A stretch of DNA of 64,000 nt from JAEULH01 sp963805915 (GTDB lineage Bacteria; Pseudomonadota; Alphaproteobacteria; Rhodospirillales; Defluviicoccaceae). Below, one piece after another: positions 31,594 through 40,814 of the stretch. How positions within the stretch are numbered: the stretch's first letter is position 1; the number at the start of each line of letters is the position of its first letter. Location: contig CAWDWD010000023.1 in NCBI GenBank assembly GCA_963805915.1, positions 186,001 through 250,000 of the forward strand, given 5' to 3'. The notes beneath the pieces were generated by a model. The model had not been told where the DNA came from, did not search any database, and saw nothing but the letters and a program-made list of their open reading frames with translations. The translations under genes were made by a program, and so were the position numbers.

Positions 31594-31833
31594 ATGGGCT
31601 GGGTTGTCGGTATCGCGGTCTACATCGTGATCTGGTGGGTCGTGATCTTCATGGTTTTGCCATGGGGCGTCCGGCCCATCGAGGACGGCGACATCGCGAG
31701 GGGGCACGCGCCGAGCGCGCCTCTTCGTCCGCTCATGCTCCGCAAGGTTCTGGCGACAACCGCGATCGCCGCGGTGCTCTGGCTGGTCGTCTATTTCGTC
31801 ATCGCTAGCGACGCCATTTCTTTCCGAACCTGA
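31594..31833 (+). CDS. DUF1467 family small membrane protein
   Basis: A 79-residue protein with two hydrophobic helices, GWVVGIAVYIVIWWVVIFMV and KVLATTAIAAVLWLVVYFVI, separated by a polar loop containing GVRPIEDGDIARGHAPSAPL. This matches the DUF1467 family found next to mce and proS in alphaproteobacteria. Function is unknown. tag begins seven bases after its stop. Confidence 0.85.
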   Translation: MGWVVGIAVYIVIWWVVIFMVLPWGVRPIEDGDIARGHAPSAPLRPLMLRKVLATTAIAAVLWLVVYFVIASDAISFRT

Positions 31834-31840
31834 AGCCGGC

Positions 31841-32380
31841 ATGAACTGGTACTGCGATGTCGCGCCGGGCCATCCGGTGCACGGCCCTTACCATGACCTG
31901 GAGTATGGCTTTCCCGCGACCGACGAGGCGGTGCTGTTCGAGCGTTTGTCGCTCGAGATCTTTCAGGCCGGCTTGTCGTGGCTGCTGATCTTGAACAAGC
32001 GCGCGGCGCTCGGGCGGGCCTTCTCGGAGTTCAATGTTGATCGTGTCGCCGCTTATGGCGAGGCCGATATCGAGCGGCTGATCGACGATGCGTCGATCAT
32101 CCGCAACCGCGCCAAGATCCGCGCCGTCATCAGCAACGCGCGCCGCGTTCGCGCGTTGCGCGAGCAGCGGGGCAGGTTCGCTGAATGGCTCGCGGCGATG
32201 CACCCGCGCGGCGAGGACGAGTGGCTGAAGCTTTTTCGAGCTACCTTCCAGTTCACGGGCCGCGAGGTCGTGCGCGAATTCCTCATGAGCATCGGCTATT
32301 TGCCCGGCGCGCACCGTCGAGACTGCCCCATCTTTACGAAGATCGCCGCGCATGAGCCGCCATGGGTGCGGGGCGATTGA
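31841..32380 (+). CDS. tag: DNA-3-methyladenine glycosylase I
   Basis: Removes 3-methyladenine from alkylated DNA. The 179-residue protein has the family's zinc-snap residues (Cys5 near the N-terminus and the C-terminal HRRDC), PYHDLEYGFPATDEAVLFE and the base-recognition stretch LSLEIFQAGLSWLLILNKRAA. INDEL-free, normal length. Its presence between the DUF1467 gene and proS is not part of the usual order, so it may have been inserted there; with ada it would give two routes of alkylation repair in the window. Confidence 0.93.
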   Translation: MNWYCDVAPGHPVHGPYHDLEYGFPATDEAVLFERLSLEIFQAGLSWLLILNKRAALGRAFSEFNVDRVAAYGEADIERLIDDASIIRNRAKIRAVISNARRVRALREQRGRFAEWLAAMHPRGEDEWLKLFRATFQFTGREVVREFLMSIGYLPGAHRRDCPIFTKIAAHEPPWVRGD

Positions 32381-32809
32381 CGCGGCGCGCGCGGAGGGAG
32401 ACAAGGGAGAAATAGAACAGAAAAAAAGGGCAAGATCGTCTCCGATCCTGCCGCTTTGGTCTTTACGCGCTTTTTGTTTTTAAACGGTGGGCCTTAGGCC
32501 CTTTCTCTCCGTTTTGTTTCTCGTCTGCTTCCCCAAAACCCGGGCCGGTCCGTAATTTCCGTTCCGTACTAACGCCCAATAAAACACTAATCTAAAACGC
32601 GGCGTCGGTCACGTCATTTGAACAGCATGGTTGTGGATGTTTTCCGGATACAGCCGCGCTCGATGTTTGTGCACCGCAAAAAGTGCTTATTGTTTGACCA
32701 GCGATGCCTGGAAAGCGGAGGCGTTGCGGCGCAACGTTGATGTGGGCGTTGCCATGCCATACAGTGCTCCCCCGCCTGCCCGCGCCGCCGCCTGAAGGTT
32801 GACCCGCCC
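32381..32809. other. Long AT-richer intergenic region before proS
   Basis: This 429-base gap is visibly lower in GC than its neighbours. It holds the terminator zone at 32429-32501, an AT-rich stretch around 32575-32600, a GCAC/GTGC hairpin near 32672 and a perfect CGTTGC-GGC-GCAACG hairpin at 32722-32736. No convincing protein frame exists on either strand. It must contain the proS promoter, but I found no consensus match that I trust. A small RNA is possible but unproven. Confidence 0.5.
32429..32501 (+). terminator. Hairpins and T-rich stretch after tag
   Basis: GGCAAGATCG (32429-32438) and CGATCCTGCC (32443-32452) pair with one mismatch, and a T-rich stretch follows at 32471-32481. A second hairpin, GGGCC-TTA-GGCCC (32489-32501), is followed by TTTCTCTCC and TTTTGTTTC. 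Together they make a plausible Rho-independent termination zone for the long nuo-to-tag transcript. Confidence 0.55.
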
Positions 32810-34123
32810 ATGCGCCTGTCTCGTTATTTCCTGCCCACGCTCAAAGATACGCCGGCGGAGGCGCAGATTGTCTCGCATCGCTTGATGCTGCGCGCCGGGA
32901 TGATCCGCCAGGCAAGCGCCGGGATCTACTCCTGGTTGCCGCTGGGCCTGCGGGTGTTGCGCAACATCGAGCGGATCGTTCGCGAGGAGCAAGACGCCAT
33001 CGGCTGTCATGAAATGCTGATGCCGACGATCCAGGCCGCCGACCTCTGGCGCGAGAGCGGCCGCTACGATGCCTACGGCCCCGAGATGCTGCGCATCATC
33101 GACCGGCACGACCGCGAGCTCCTCTACGGGCCGACGAACGAGGAGCAGATTACCGAAATCTTCCGCTCGACGGTCGCGAGTTACCGGCAGTTGCCGAAGT
33201 TGCTGTACCACATCCAGTGGAAGTTTCGCGACGAGATCCGGCCCAGGTTCGGCGTCATGCGCGGCCGCGAGTTCCTGATGAAGGACGCCTATTCCTTCGA
33301 CCTCGACCTCGCCGCCGGCAAGCGCTCGTACAATAAGATGTTCGTCAGTTACTTGCGGACCTTCGAGCGCATGGGTCTCAAGGCGATCCCGATGCGCGCC
33401 GAGAGCGGTCCGATCGGTGGCGACATGAGCCACGAATTCGTCATCCTCGCCGATACCGGCGAAAGCGAGATCGCCTATCATCGCGACTTCCTTTCGCTGA
33501 GCCTGGCCGAGCGTGAGCTCGACTTCGAAGGCGACCTTCAGCCGATCGTCGACGCCTACACCGCCCAGTACGCCGCCACCGACGAGGAGCGCGATCAAGC
33601 GGCCGAGCAGGTGCTCGGAGAGCGCGTGATCACCGGCCGCGGCGTCGAGGTCGGCCATATCTTTTTCTTTGGCACAAAGTACTCGGCGCCCTTGGGCGCC
33701 AAAGTCACGGGCCCGGACGGAGATCCGCTCGACGTCCAGATGGGCTCCTACGGCATCGGCGTCTCCCGCCTGGTCGGCGCGATCATCGAGGCTTCTCATG
33801 ACGACCAGGGTATCGTCTGGCCTGAAAGCGTCGCCCCGTTCGACGTCGCGATCATCAATCTGAAGGCGGCCGATGAGGCCTGCGGCGCCATGAGCGCGGG
33901 GCTTTATCAACAGCTGGCGGCGCGCGGGCTGGACGTGCTTTACGATGACCGCGACGAGCGGCCGGGGGTCAAGTTCGCCGAGATGGACCTGATCGGCCTG
34001 CCCCGGCAGGTAATCGTCGGTCCAAAAGGCGCCAAGGCTGGTATCGTCGAGGTCAAGGACCGCCGCTCCGGCGAGCGCCGGGAGCTTTCGCCCGAGGCCG
34101 CGCTGAATTTCCTTTGCCCATAG
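32810..34123 (+). CDS. proS: Prolyl-tRNA synthetase (short alphaproteobacterial type)
   Basis: Class II synthetase of 437 residues, the short form lacking the editing insertion domain. Motif 2 lies in YHIQWKFRDEIRPRFGVMRGREFLMKDAYSF; motif 3 includes SYGIGVSRLVGAIIE. The TNEEQITEIFR block and the anticodon-binding domain (LYQQLAARGLDVLYDDRDERPGVKFAEMDLIG) follow. The frame is open from ATG 32810 to a stop ten bases before the lolC/E gene. Confidence 0.95.
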   Translation: MRLSRYFLPTLKDTPAEAQIVSHRLMLRAGMIRQASAGIYSWLPLGLRVLRNIERIVREEQDAIGCHEMLMPTIQAADLWRESGRYDAYGPEMLRIIDRHDRELLYGPTNEEQITEIFRSTVASYRQLPKLLYHIQWKFRDEIRPRFGVMRGREFLMKDAYSFDLDLAAGKRSYNKMFVSYLRTFERMGLKAIPMRAESGPIGGDMSHEFVILADTGESEIAYHRDFLSLSLAERELDFEGDLQPIVDAYTAQYAATDEERDQAAEQVLGERVITGRGVEVGHIFFFGTKYSAPLGAKVTGPDGDPLDVQMGSYGIGVSRLVGAIIEASHDDQGIVWPESVAPFDVAIINLKAADEACGAMSAGLYQQLAARGLDVLYDDRDERPGVKFAEMDLIGLPRQVIVGPKGAKAGIVEVKDRRSGERRELSPEAALNFLCP

Positions 34124-34133
34124 GCCACGCCTG

Positions 34134-35378
34134 ATGTTCAGCCGTTTCGAATGGATGATGGCGTCGCGCTATCTGCGGCCGCGGCGCCAGGAAGGGTTCG
34201 TCTCGATCATCGCGATGTTTTCTTTGCTGGGGATCGCCCTCGGTGTCGCGACGCTGATCATCGTGATGTCGGTGATGAACGGCTTCCGTGAAGAGCTGAT
34301 GACCCGGATTCTCGGCCTGAACGGCCATCTCAGCCTTTATGGCCCGACCATGGGCCTGACGGATTTCGATACCGTGAGCCAGCGGGTCGCGGCGGTTCCC
34401 GGCGTGAAAACGGTGGCGCCGGTGGTCGAGGGCCAGGTCATGGTCACCGCCAACGGCGTCGCGCGCGGCGCGATGGTTCGCGGGATGCGCCCGGAGGATA
34501 TCCGTCACCGGCGCATCATCGCCGACAACATCGTTGCCGGATCGCTCGACAGGTTCGCCGGCGATGATGCCGTCCTGGTCGGCGCGCGCCTCGCCGAACG
34601 CCTGGGCCTCGCGATCGGCGACAACCTGACGATGATTTCGCCGCAAGGCAACGCCACCGTATTCGGCACCGTGCCGACGGTGCGGACCTACAAGGTGGTG
34701 GCGACCTTCAGCATCGGCATGTTCGAATACGATTCCGGGTTCATCTTCATGCCGCTCGAAGCGGCGCAGACGTATTTCCGCTCGCCGGACGCGGTCACAA
34801 ACCTTGAGATTACGCTCGACGATCTGACGCGCGCGCCGGCCATGGCGCGCGAGGTCAGCGCCGCGGCGGGCGGCCTCAACCGGGTTCAGGATTGGCAGCG
34901 CTCCAACGCCAGCTTCTTCAACGCGGTCCAGGTCGAGCGCAACGTGATGTTCCTGATCCTGACCCTGATCATCGTCGTTGCCGCCTTCAACATCATTTCC
35001 AGCCTGATCATGCTGGTGAAGGACAAGGGCAGGGCGATCGCCATCCTGCGGACGATGGGGGCGACACGCGGCTCGATCATGCGGATTTTCTTCTTGTCGG
35101 GCGCCAGCATCGGCGTCGCGGGAACCCTTGCCGGGTTCGCCCTCGGCCTCGCGTTCACGACCAACATCGAGACGATCCGGCAAATACTTCAGCGGCTGAC
35201 GGGCACCGACCTGTTCTCCGCCGAGATCTATTTCCTGTCGCACCTGCCCGCCAAGATCGATCCGCTGGAGGTCGCCCTGGTCACGTTGATGGCGCTCGGC
35301 TTGTCGTTTCTGGCGACCATCTATCCGTCGTGGCGCGCCGCCCGGATCGAGCCCGCCGAAGCACTGCGCTATGAATGA
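34134..35378 (+). CDS. lolC: Lipoprotein-releasing ABC transporter permease (LolC/LolE family)
   Basis: Inner-membrane permease of 414 residues that releases outer-membrane lipoproteins to LolA. It has the typical N-terminal helix (FVSIIAMFSLLGIALGVATLIIVMSVMNGFREEL), a large periplasmic domain, and three C-terminal FtsX-type helices, including FNIISSLIMLVKDKGRAIAILRTMGAT. Only one permease gene is present, as in many alphaproteobacteria where a LolF-like protein replaces LolC and LolE. The last eight bases overlap lolD. Confidence 0.93.
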   Translation: MFSRFEWMMASRYLRPRRQEGFVSIIAMFSLLGIALGVATLIIVMSVMNGFREELMTRILGLNGHLSLYGPTMGLTDFDTVSQRVAAVPGVKTVAPVVEGQVMVTANGVARGAMVRGMRPEDIRHRRIIADNIVAGSLDRFAGDDAVLVGARLAERLGLAIGDNLTMISPQGNATVFGTVPTVRTYKVVATFSIGMFEYDSGFIFMPLEAAQTYFRSPDAVTNLEITLDDLTRAPAMAREVSAAAGGLNRVQDWQRSNASFFNAVQVERNVMFLILTLIIVVAAFNIISSLIMLVKDKGRAIAILRTMGATRGSIMRIFFLSGASIGVAGTLAGFALGLAFTTNIETIRQILQRLTGTDLFSAEIYFLSHLPAKIDPLEVALVTLMALGLSFLATIYPSWRAARIEPAEALRYE

Positions 35379-36048
35379 GCCGATCTTCAGGCTGGGCGGA
35401 ATCGTCAGGACCTATGCCCAGGGCCGCAAGACCCTCGAGGTGCTGCGCGGCGCCGATCTCGCCATCGAGCACGGCGAGATCATCGCCCTGGTCGGCCCGT
35501 CGGGCGCGGGCAAATCGACCCTGCTTCACGTCGCCGGCCTGCTCGAACGTCCCGATGAGGGCGAAGTCTACCTCGACGGCATGGCCTGCGGCTCGCTCGG
35601 CGACGACCGGCGGACCGCCATGCGCCGACAAATGATCGGGTTCGTCTACCAGTACCATCACCTGCTGCCCGAGTTCTCGGCGCTGGAAAACATCGTCATT
35701 CCCCAGCTCATCGCCGGCCATTCGCGCCGCGCCGCCAAGCTCCGCGCGGCCGAGCTGCTCGAAACGCTCGGTCTCGGCGAACGGATGGATCACCGTCCCG
35801 GCCAGCTGTCCGGCGGCGAACAGCAGCGTGTCGCGATCGGCCGCGCTCTGGCCAACGCGCCGAAGGTGCTGCTTGCCGACGAGCCGACCGGCAATCTCGA
35901 TCCGCACACCGCCAACGACGTCTTCGCCATGCTCCTCGATCTCGCCCGCGACGTCGGCCTCGCCGCCATCGTCGCGACCCACAATCCGGTCCTGGCCGCG
36001 CAAATGGACCGGACGGTCCGTCTCGAGGACGGGATCCTCGTCTCCTGA
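35371..36048 (+). CDS. lolD: Lipoprotein-releasing ABC transporter ATPase LolD
   Basis: A 225-residue ATPase energising the permease encoded upstream. Walker A is GPSGAGKSTLLH, the signature LSGGEQQRVAIGRAL, and Walker B VLLADEPTGNLD; the LolD-type YQYHHLLPEFSALENI sits after the Q-loop. Coupled to the permease by overlap. dnaE begins about 50 to 85 bases downstream. Confidence 0.95.
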   Translation: MNEPIFRLGGIVRTYAQGRKTLEVLRGADLAIEHGEIIALVGPSGAGKSTLLHVAGLLERPDEGEVYLDGMACGSLGDDRRTAMRRQMIGFVYQYHHLLPEFSALENIVIPQLIAGHSRRAAKLRAAELLETLGLGERMDHRPGQLSGGEQQRVAIGRALANAPKVLLADEPTGNLDPHTANDVFAMLLDLARDVGLAAIVATHNPVLAAQMDRTVRLEDGILVS

Positions 36049-36133
36049 GGCCGCTGTTTAAGTCCCACCCGACCGCCTTGGCCACTATGAGGTGAGATGA
36101 CCCCCGCCGCCGCCGCCCGCCCCCGTAGCTTTC

Positions 36134-39100
36134 GTGCATCTGCGTGTCCATACCGCCTACTCCCTGTCGGAAGGCGCCATCCGGATCAAGCAGTTGGCGC
36201 AATTGTGCCGGCAGTTGGCGATGCCGGCGGTCGCGCTCACCGATACCAACAACCTGTTCGGCGGCATGGAATTCTCCATTGCGCTGGCGCAGGCGGGGGT
36301 GCAGCCGATCATCGGCTGCCAGTTGCGGCTGGCCGATCGGGCGAGGACGGAGACCCTCGGGGGCCCGCGCGGGCGCCGCGATAGCCATGTCGGCGGCATC
36401 GTCCTGCTGGCGCAGAACGCCGACGGCTACGCTAATCTGCTCAAGCTGATGGCGATCGCGCATCTGGCGGCCGGCGGCGAGCCGCCCGGCGTCGCGCTCG
36501 ACGACGTCTGCCGCCACGGCGAAGGCCTGATCGCCCTGACCGGCGGCGCCGACGGGCCGCTCGGCCAGCTTCTGCGCGACGGCCGCAACGAGGACGCCGG
36601 CCACCTGCTGCGAACCCTTAAGGAGGCCTTCGCCGATCGGCTGTACGTCGAGATCCAGCGTCATGGCCGCGAGGAAGAAGGCCTGAGCGAGCCGGCGTTC
36701 CTGGCGCTGGCGGGCGAACATGCGCTGCCTATTGTCGCCACCAACGAGGCCTATTTCTCGACGCCGGACATGTACGAGGCCCACGACGCGCTTATTTGTA
36801 TTGCCGAAGGCGCCTATATCGCCGACGCCGAGCGCCGGCGGCTGACGCCCGAACATTACTTCAAGTCCGGCGAGGAGATGGCCGCGGCTTTCGCCGATCT
36901 CCCCGACGCCATCGCCAACACCGTGCTCATCGCCCGGCGCTGCGCCTTCATGATCGAGCCGCGCCAGCCGATCCTGCCGCCATGCGATTGCGGCCCCACG
37001 CGGAGCGAGGCCGAGGCGCTGCGCGAAGAGGCCGTGGCCGGCCTGGATCGGCGCCTCAGCGCACGCGCGGCGTCGGCCGATAGCGCCGCGGCGACCGGCG
37101 AACATCCCGATCACGTCTACCGCGAACGGCTCGACTACGAGCTCCAGGTCATCTGCGACATGGGCTTCGCCGGCTACTTCCTGATCGTCTCGGAGTTCAT
37201 CCGCTGGGCCAAGGAGCGCGGCATCCCGGTGGGGCCGGGGCGCGGCTCGGGCGCGGGTTCGGTGGTCGCCTGGGCGCTGACCATCACCGACCTCGATCCC
37301 TTGCGGTTCGGTCTGCTGTTCGAGCGCTTCCTCAATCCGGAACGGGTGTCGATGCCGGACTTCGACATCGATTTCTGTCAGGACCGCCGCGACGAGGTGA
37401 TCCGTCATGTCCAGGAGGAATACGGCCGCGACCGGGTGGCGCAGATCATCACCTTCGGCAAGCTCCAGGCCCGCGCGGTGCTGCGCGACGTCGGCCGGGT
37501 CCTCGGCATGCCGTACGGCTACATCGACAAGATTTGCAAGCTGGTTCCGAACAACCCGGCCAATCCGGTCACCTTGGCTCAGGCGCTCGAGGTCGAGCCG
37601 CAGCTGCGCGAACTGATCGCGACCGATGAGTCCGTCGCCAGGCTGGTCGACATCGCGACCCGGCTCGAGGGCCTCTACCGGCATGCCTCGACCCACGCGG
37701 CGGGCGTCGTCATCGCCGACCGGCCGCTCGACGAGCTGATCCCGCTTTACCGCGATCCCCGCTCGGACATTCCGGTCACCGGCTTCAACATGAAGTGGGT
37801 CGAAGCCGCTGGGTTGGTCAAGTTCGACTTCCTCGGGCTGAAGACCCTGACGGTACTTGCCCGCACGGTGGATCTCCTGCGCGCAGGACGAGGCCTGAGC
37901 ATTGATCTCGCCGACATTCCCCTGGACGACGCGGAGACGTTCGCGCTTTTGAGCCGGGGCGAAACGGTGGGCGTCTTCCAGCTTGAAAGCGCCGGCATGC
38001 GCGACGCGTTGCGTCAGCTCAAGCCCGATGCGTTCGAAGACATCATCGCCGTGGTCGCGCTTTATCGGCCGGGGCCGATGGACAACATCCCGAGCTACAT
38101 CCGGCGCAAGCACGGCGAGGAAGAGCCCGATTACCTGTATCCGACGCTGGAACAGATCCTGTCGGAAACCCACGGGATCATGATCTATCAGGAACAGGTC
38201 ATGCAGATCGCCCAGGAGCTGTCCGGATACTCCCTCGGCAAGGCCGACCTTCTCCGCCGGGCGATGGGCAAGAAGATCAAGGAGGAGATGGACCAGCAGC
38301 GCAGCGCGTTCATCGACGGCGCGAAGGCGCGCGGCGTGCCCGAGCGTAAGGCGACGCGGATCTTCGACCTGGTGAACAAGTTCGCCGGCTACGGTTTCAA
38401 CAAGTCCCACGCCGCCGCCTATGCGCTGGTCGCCTACCAGACGGCGTATCTGAAGGCGAACTACCCGGTCGAGTTTCTCGCCGCGTCGATGACGCTCGAC
38501 ATCCACAACACCGACAAGCTGAACACCTTCTGCCAGGAATTGCACCGGCTCGGCATTGACTTGCTGGCGCCGGATATCAACCGCTCGGAGGCCGGTTTCA
38601 GCGTCGAGCGCGCGGGCAACGACGACGCCGCGCCCAGGGCCGTCCGCTTTGCCCTGGCCGCGATCAAGAACGTCGGCGGGGCCGCCATGGCGTCGGTCAT
38701 CGAGGAGCGGCGGCGCGCGGGTCCATTCGCCGGCCTCGCCGATTTCGCCAATCGCGTCGATGCCCGCGCCGTCAACCGCCGCCAGCTCGAAAATCTGGCC
38801 CGCGCCGGGGCGTTCGATAGCCTTGACGCCAATCGCCGAGCGGTCTTCGAGTTGGTCGATACGCTCTTGCGCGCGGCCGCGGCCGCGGCCCAGGACCGCG
38901 CGAGCGGCCAGATGGGGTTATTCGCCGCTGGCGCGAAGGCCGCAGCGCCACCTTCGCGGGCCCACGAGGTCGCGGACTGGCCAGCGATGGAGCGGCTCAA
39001 GGAGGAGCTCGCCGCCATAGGCTTTTATCTGTCGGCCCACCCGCTCGACGCCTATGCGCGAACGCTCAAACGGCTGAAGGTCGTGCGCAGCGTCGATCTG

Positions 39101-39601
39101 CCAGCGGTCGCCACGGCGGGCCTGGTCAGCCTGGCCGGCGCCGTCGTCGGCAAGCGCGAGCGGACTTCGGGACGGGGCAACCGCTACGCCTTCGTCCAAC
39201 TCTCCGATAGTTCGGGGCAGTTCGAGATCACCGTGTTCGGCGACCTCCTCGCGACTTGCCGCGATCTGCTGGAGAGCGGGCAGGCGTTGCTGGTGCGGGT
39301 CAACGCCCAGATCGAGGGCGAACAGGTGCGCTGCATCGCGCAATCGATCGAGAGCCTTGACGACGTGGCGCTGCGTGTTCCGGCCCAGCTGGAGGTGGTC
39401 ATCGATGCGGCCGAACCGCTCGCCACGATCCGCGCGGTGCTCGCCGATAAGCCGGTCGGCTCGGGCGAGGTCAAGTTGGTCTGCCGGCTCGGCGGCGGCA
39501 ACGAAGCCGCAATCATTCTGCCGCGGCGCTATGCCGTGAGCCCGGCGGTCGCGTTGCAACTGCAAGCCCTCGCCGGAGTCCGTGACGTCCGAGAAGTTTG
39601 A
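36134..39601 (+). CDS. dnaE: DNA polymerase III alpha subunit
   Basis: Catalytic subunit of the replicative polymerase, 1155 residues from GTG 36134. The N-terminal PHP domain begins HLRVHTAYSLSEGAIRIKQL; catalytic aspartates are in MPDFDIDFCQDRR; GPGRGSGAGSVVAWAL and FNKSHAAAYALVAYQTAYLK are intact. A beta-clamp motif QMGLF is near residue 925, and an OB-fold follows. The GTG has no ribosome binding site. ATG 36097, behind GAGGTGAG, would give MTPAAAARPRSF and join VHLRV if one base at about 36131-36133 were absent, so the annotated start probably reflects a one-base insertion. Confidence 0.95.
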   Translation: MHLRVHTAYSLSEGAIRIKQLAQLCRQLAMPAVALTDTNNLFGGMEFSIALAQAGVQPIIGCQLRLADRARTETLGGPRGRRDSHVGGIVLLAQNADGYANLLKLMAIAHLAAGGEPPGVALDDVCRHGEGLIALTGGADGPLGQLLRDGRNEDAGHLLRTLKEAFADRLYVEIQRHGREEEGLSEPAFLALAGEHALPIVATNEAYFSTPDMYEAHDALICIAEGAYIADAERRRLTPEHYFKSGEEMAAAFADLPDAIANTVLIARRCAFMIEPRQPILPPCDCGPTRSEAEALREEAVAGLDRRLSARAASADSAAATGEHPDHVYRERLDYELQVICDMGFAGYFLIVSEFIRWAKERGIPVGPGRGSGAGSVVAWALTITDLDPLRFGLLFERFLNPERVSMPDFDIDFCQDRRDEVIRHVQEEYGRDRVAQIITFGKLQARAVLRDVGRVLGMPYGYIDKICKLVPNNPANPVTLAQALEVEPQLRELIATDESVARLVDIATRLEGLYRHASTHAAGVVIADRPLDELIPLYRDPRSDIPVTGFNMKWVEAAGLVKFDFLGLKTLTVLARTVDLLRAGRGLSIDLADIPLDDAETFALLSRGETVGVFQLESAGMRDALRQLKPDAFEDIIAVVALYRPGPMDNIPSYIRRKHGEEEPDYLYPTLEQILSETHGIMIYQEQVMQIAQELSGYSLGKADLLRRAMGKKIKEEMDQQRSAFIDGAKARGVPERKATRIFDLVNKFAGYGFNKSHAAAYALVAYQTAYLKANYPVEFLAASMTLDIHNTDKLNTFCQELHRLGIDLLAPDINRSEAGFSVERAGNDDAAPRAVRFALAAIKNVGGAAMASVIEERRRAGPFAGLADFANRVDARAVNRRQLENLARAGAFDSLDANRRAVFELVDTLLRAAAAAAQDRASGQMGLFAAGAKAAAPPSRAHEVADWPAMERLKEELAAIGFYLSAHPLDAYARTLKRLKVVRSVDLPAVATAGLVSLAGAVVGKRERTSGRGNRYAFVQLSDSSGQFEITVFGDLLATCRDLLESGQALLVRVNAQIEGEQVRCIAQSIESLDDVALRVPAQLEVVIDAAEPLATIRAVLADKPVGSGEVKLVCRLGGGNEAAIILPRRYAVSPAVALQLQALAGVRDVREV

Positions 39602-39650
39602 TCTCCGCCTCACCGTGATAAGACCGTGATGAGCCTTGAGGGCATTGCCC

Positions 39651-39679
39651 TTGTCAGGGCCGATCCGGGGCTGTAGAAC
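39651..39679 (+). promoter_or_regulatory. sigma70-type promoter of the rpsB-tsf operon
   Basis: TTGTCA (39651-39656) and TAGAAC (39674-39679) with exactly 17 bases between. About 120 bases upstream of rpsB, leaving a leader that could host ribosomal autoregulation. A GGGCA/TGCCC hairpin (39640-39650), possibly terminating dnaE transcription, lies just before the -35 box. Confidence 0.6.
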
Positions 39680-39798
39680 CTGAGCCTTATCTCACACGCG
39701 AGCTTGCGGCGTTCGGTTCGTTGAACCGCAAACGCCGTTCCGGTGGCCGGCGGTCGGCCCACATCTGCTCGCGGCGGATCAACCGGAAAGGAAATTCA

Positions 39799-40737
39799 AT
39801 GGCCGTTCCCACGTTTACGATGCGTCAGCTGCTCGAAGCCGGCGTTCACTTCGGGCACTCAACCCGCCGGTGGAACCCGATGATGGAGCCGTTCCTCTTC
39901 GGCGTCCGCAACGGCATCCACATCATCGATCTCGAGCAGACCTCGCCGATGCTCTATCAGGCACTCAACGCCGTTCGCGACATTGTCGCCGGCGGCGGCC
40001 GGCTGCTCTTCGTTGGAACGAAGCGGCAGGCGAGCGAAAAGGTCGCCGACTCGGCGAGGCGCTGCGGCCAGTATTACGTCAACCACCGCTGGCTCGGCGG
40101 GATGATGACGAACTGGCGGACGATCTCGCTGTCGATTAAGCGGCTTCGCGAGCTGGAGACGCGGCTCGGCGAAGAAAACCTGGGCTTGACCAAGAAAGAA
40201 CTGCTGCGGCTGACCCGCGAGCGCGACAAGCTCGAACGCGCGCTGGGCGGCATCAAGGACATGGGCGGGCTGCCCGACGTGCTGTTCGTGATCGATACCA
40301 ACCGCGAAGCGATCGCGGTCGCCGAAGCGAAGAAGCTCGGGATACCGGTCGTTGCCGTGATCGACTCCAATAGTGATCCGCGCGGCGTCAACTTCCCGGT
40401 CCCCGGTAACGACGACGCGCTCAGGGCGATCGGCTTGTACTGCGATCTGATGGTTGACGCGGTCCTGGACGGCATCCAGCAGGAGATGTCGGCATCCGGC
40501 GTCGATCTCGGCGGGCTTGAGCAGCCAACGGAGAAGGTGCCCGAAGAGGCTCTCGCCGAAACCCCCGCCGAAGCTCTCGTTGAAGCCCCCGTCGAAGCCC
40601 CCGTCGAAGCCCCCGCCGAAGCCCCCATCCAAGCCCCCGTCGAGGATCTTCCCGCCGCGGAAGCTCCGGCCGAAGCCGGCGCCGTCGAACCGCTCACGGC
40701 AGAGCCGGCCGTCCCGGCGGGCGAACAGGCGCCGTAG
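39799..40737 (+). CDS. rpsB: 30S ribosomal protein S2 with a repetitive acidic C-terminal tail
   Basis: S2 binds the 30S head-body junction and is needed for S1 assembly. Residues 1 to about 230 are standard, from MAVPTFTMRQLLEAGVHFGH through PVPGNDDALRAIGLYC. A tail of about 80 residues follows, rich in Glu, Ala and Pro, with EAPV/EAPA units repeated. At DNA level this is a degenerate 12-base repeat at about 40555-40650. S2 extensions exist in alphaproteobacteria, but this one is long and repeat-built. Start ATG 39799 has AGGAAA upstream; the open frame before it is not S2-like. Confidence 0.95.
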   Translation: MAVPTFTMRQLLEAGVHFGHSTRRWNPMMEPFLFGVRNGIHIIDLEQTSPMLYQALNAVRDIVAGGGRLLFVGTKRQASEKVADSARRCGQYYVNHRWLGGMMTNWRTISLSIKRLRELETRLGEENLGLTKKELLRLTRERDKLERALGGIKDMGGLPDVLFVIDTNREAIAVAEAKKLGIPVVAVIDSNSDPRGVNFPVPGNDDALRAIGLYCDLMVDAVLDGIQQEMSASGVDLGGLEQPTEKVPEEALAETPAEALVEAPVEAPVEAPAEAPIQAPVEDLPAAEAPAEAGAVEPLTAEPAVPAGEQAP

Positions 40738-40814
40738 TAGGGTGTAGGGCTCTTACTGGCGAAACACCCGCCCCATCGGGTTTGTGACAAGAAATTGAAC
40801 TGAAAGGCGCAGCG

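Noticed and set aside
35708..38545. A 945-codon open frame antisense to dnaE
   Set aside because: It mirrors codon periodicity of GC-rich dnaE, has no ribosome binding site or protein-like domains, and dnaE is fully conserved on the other strand.
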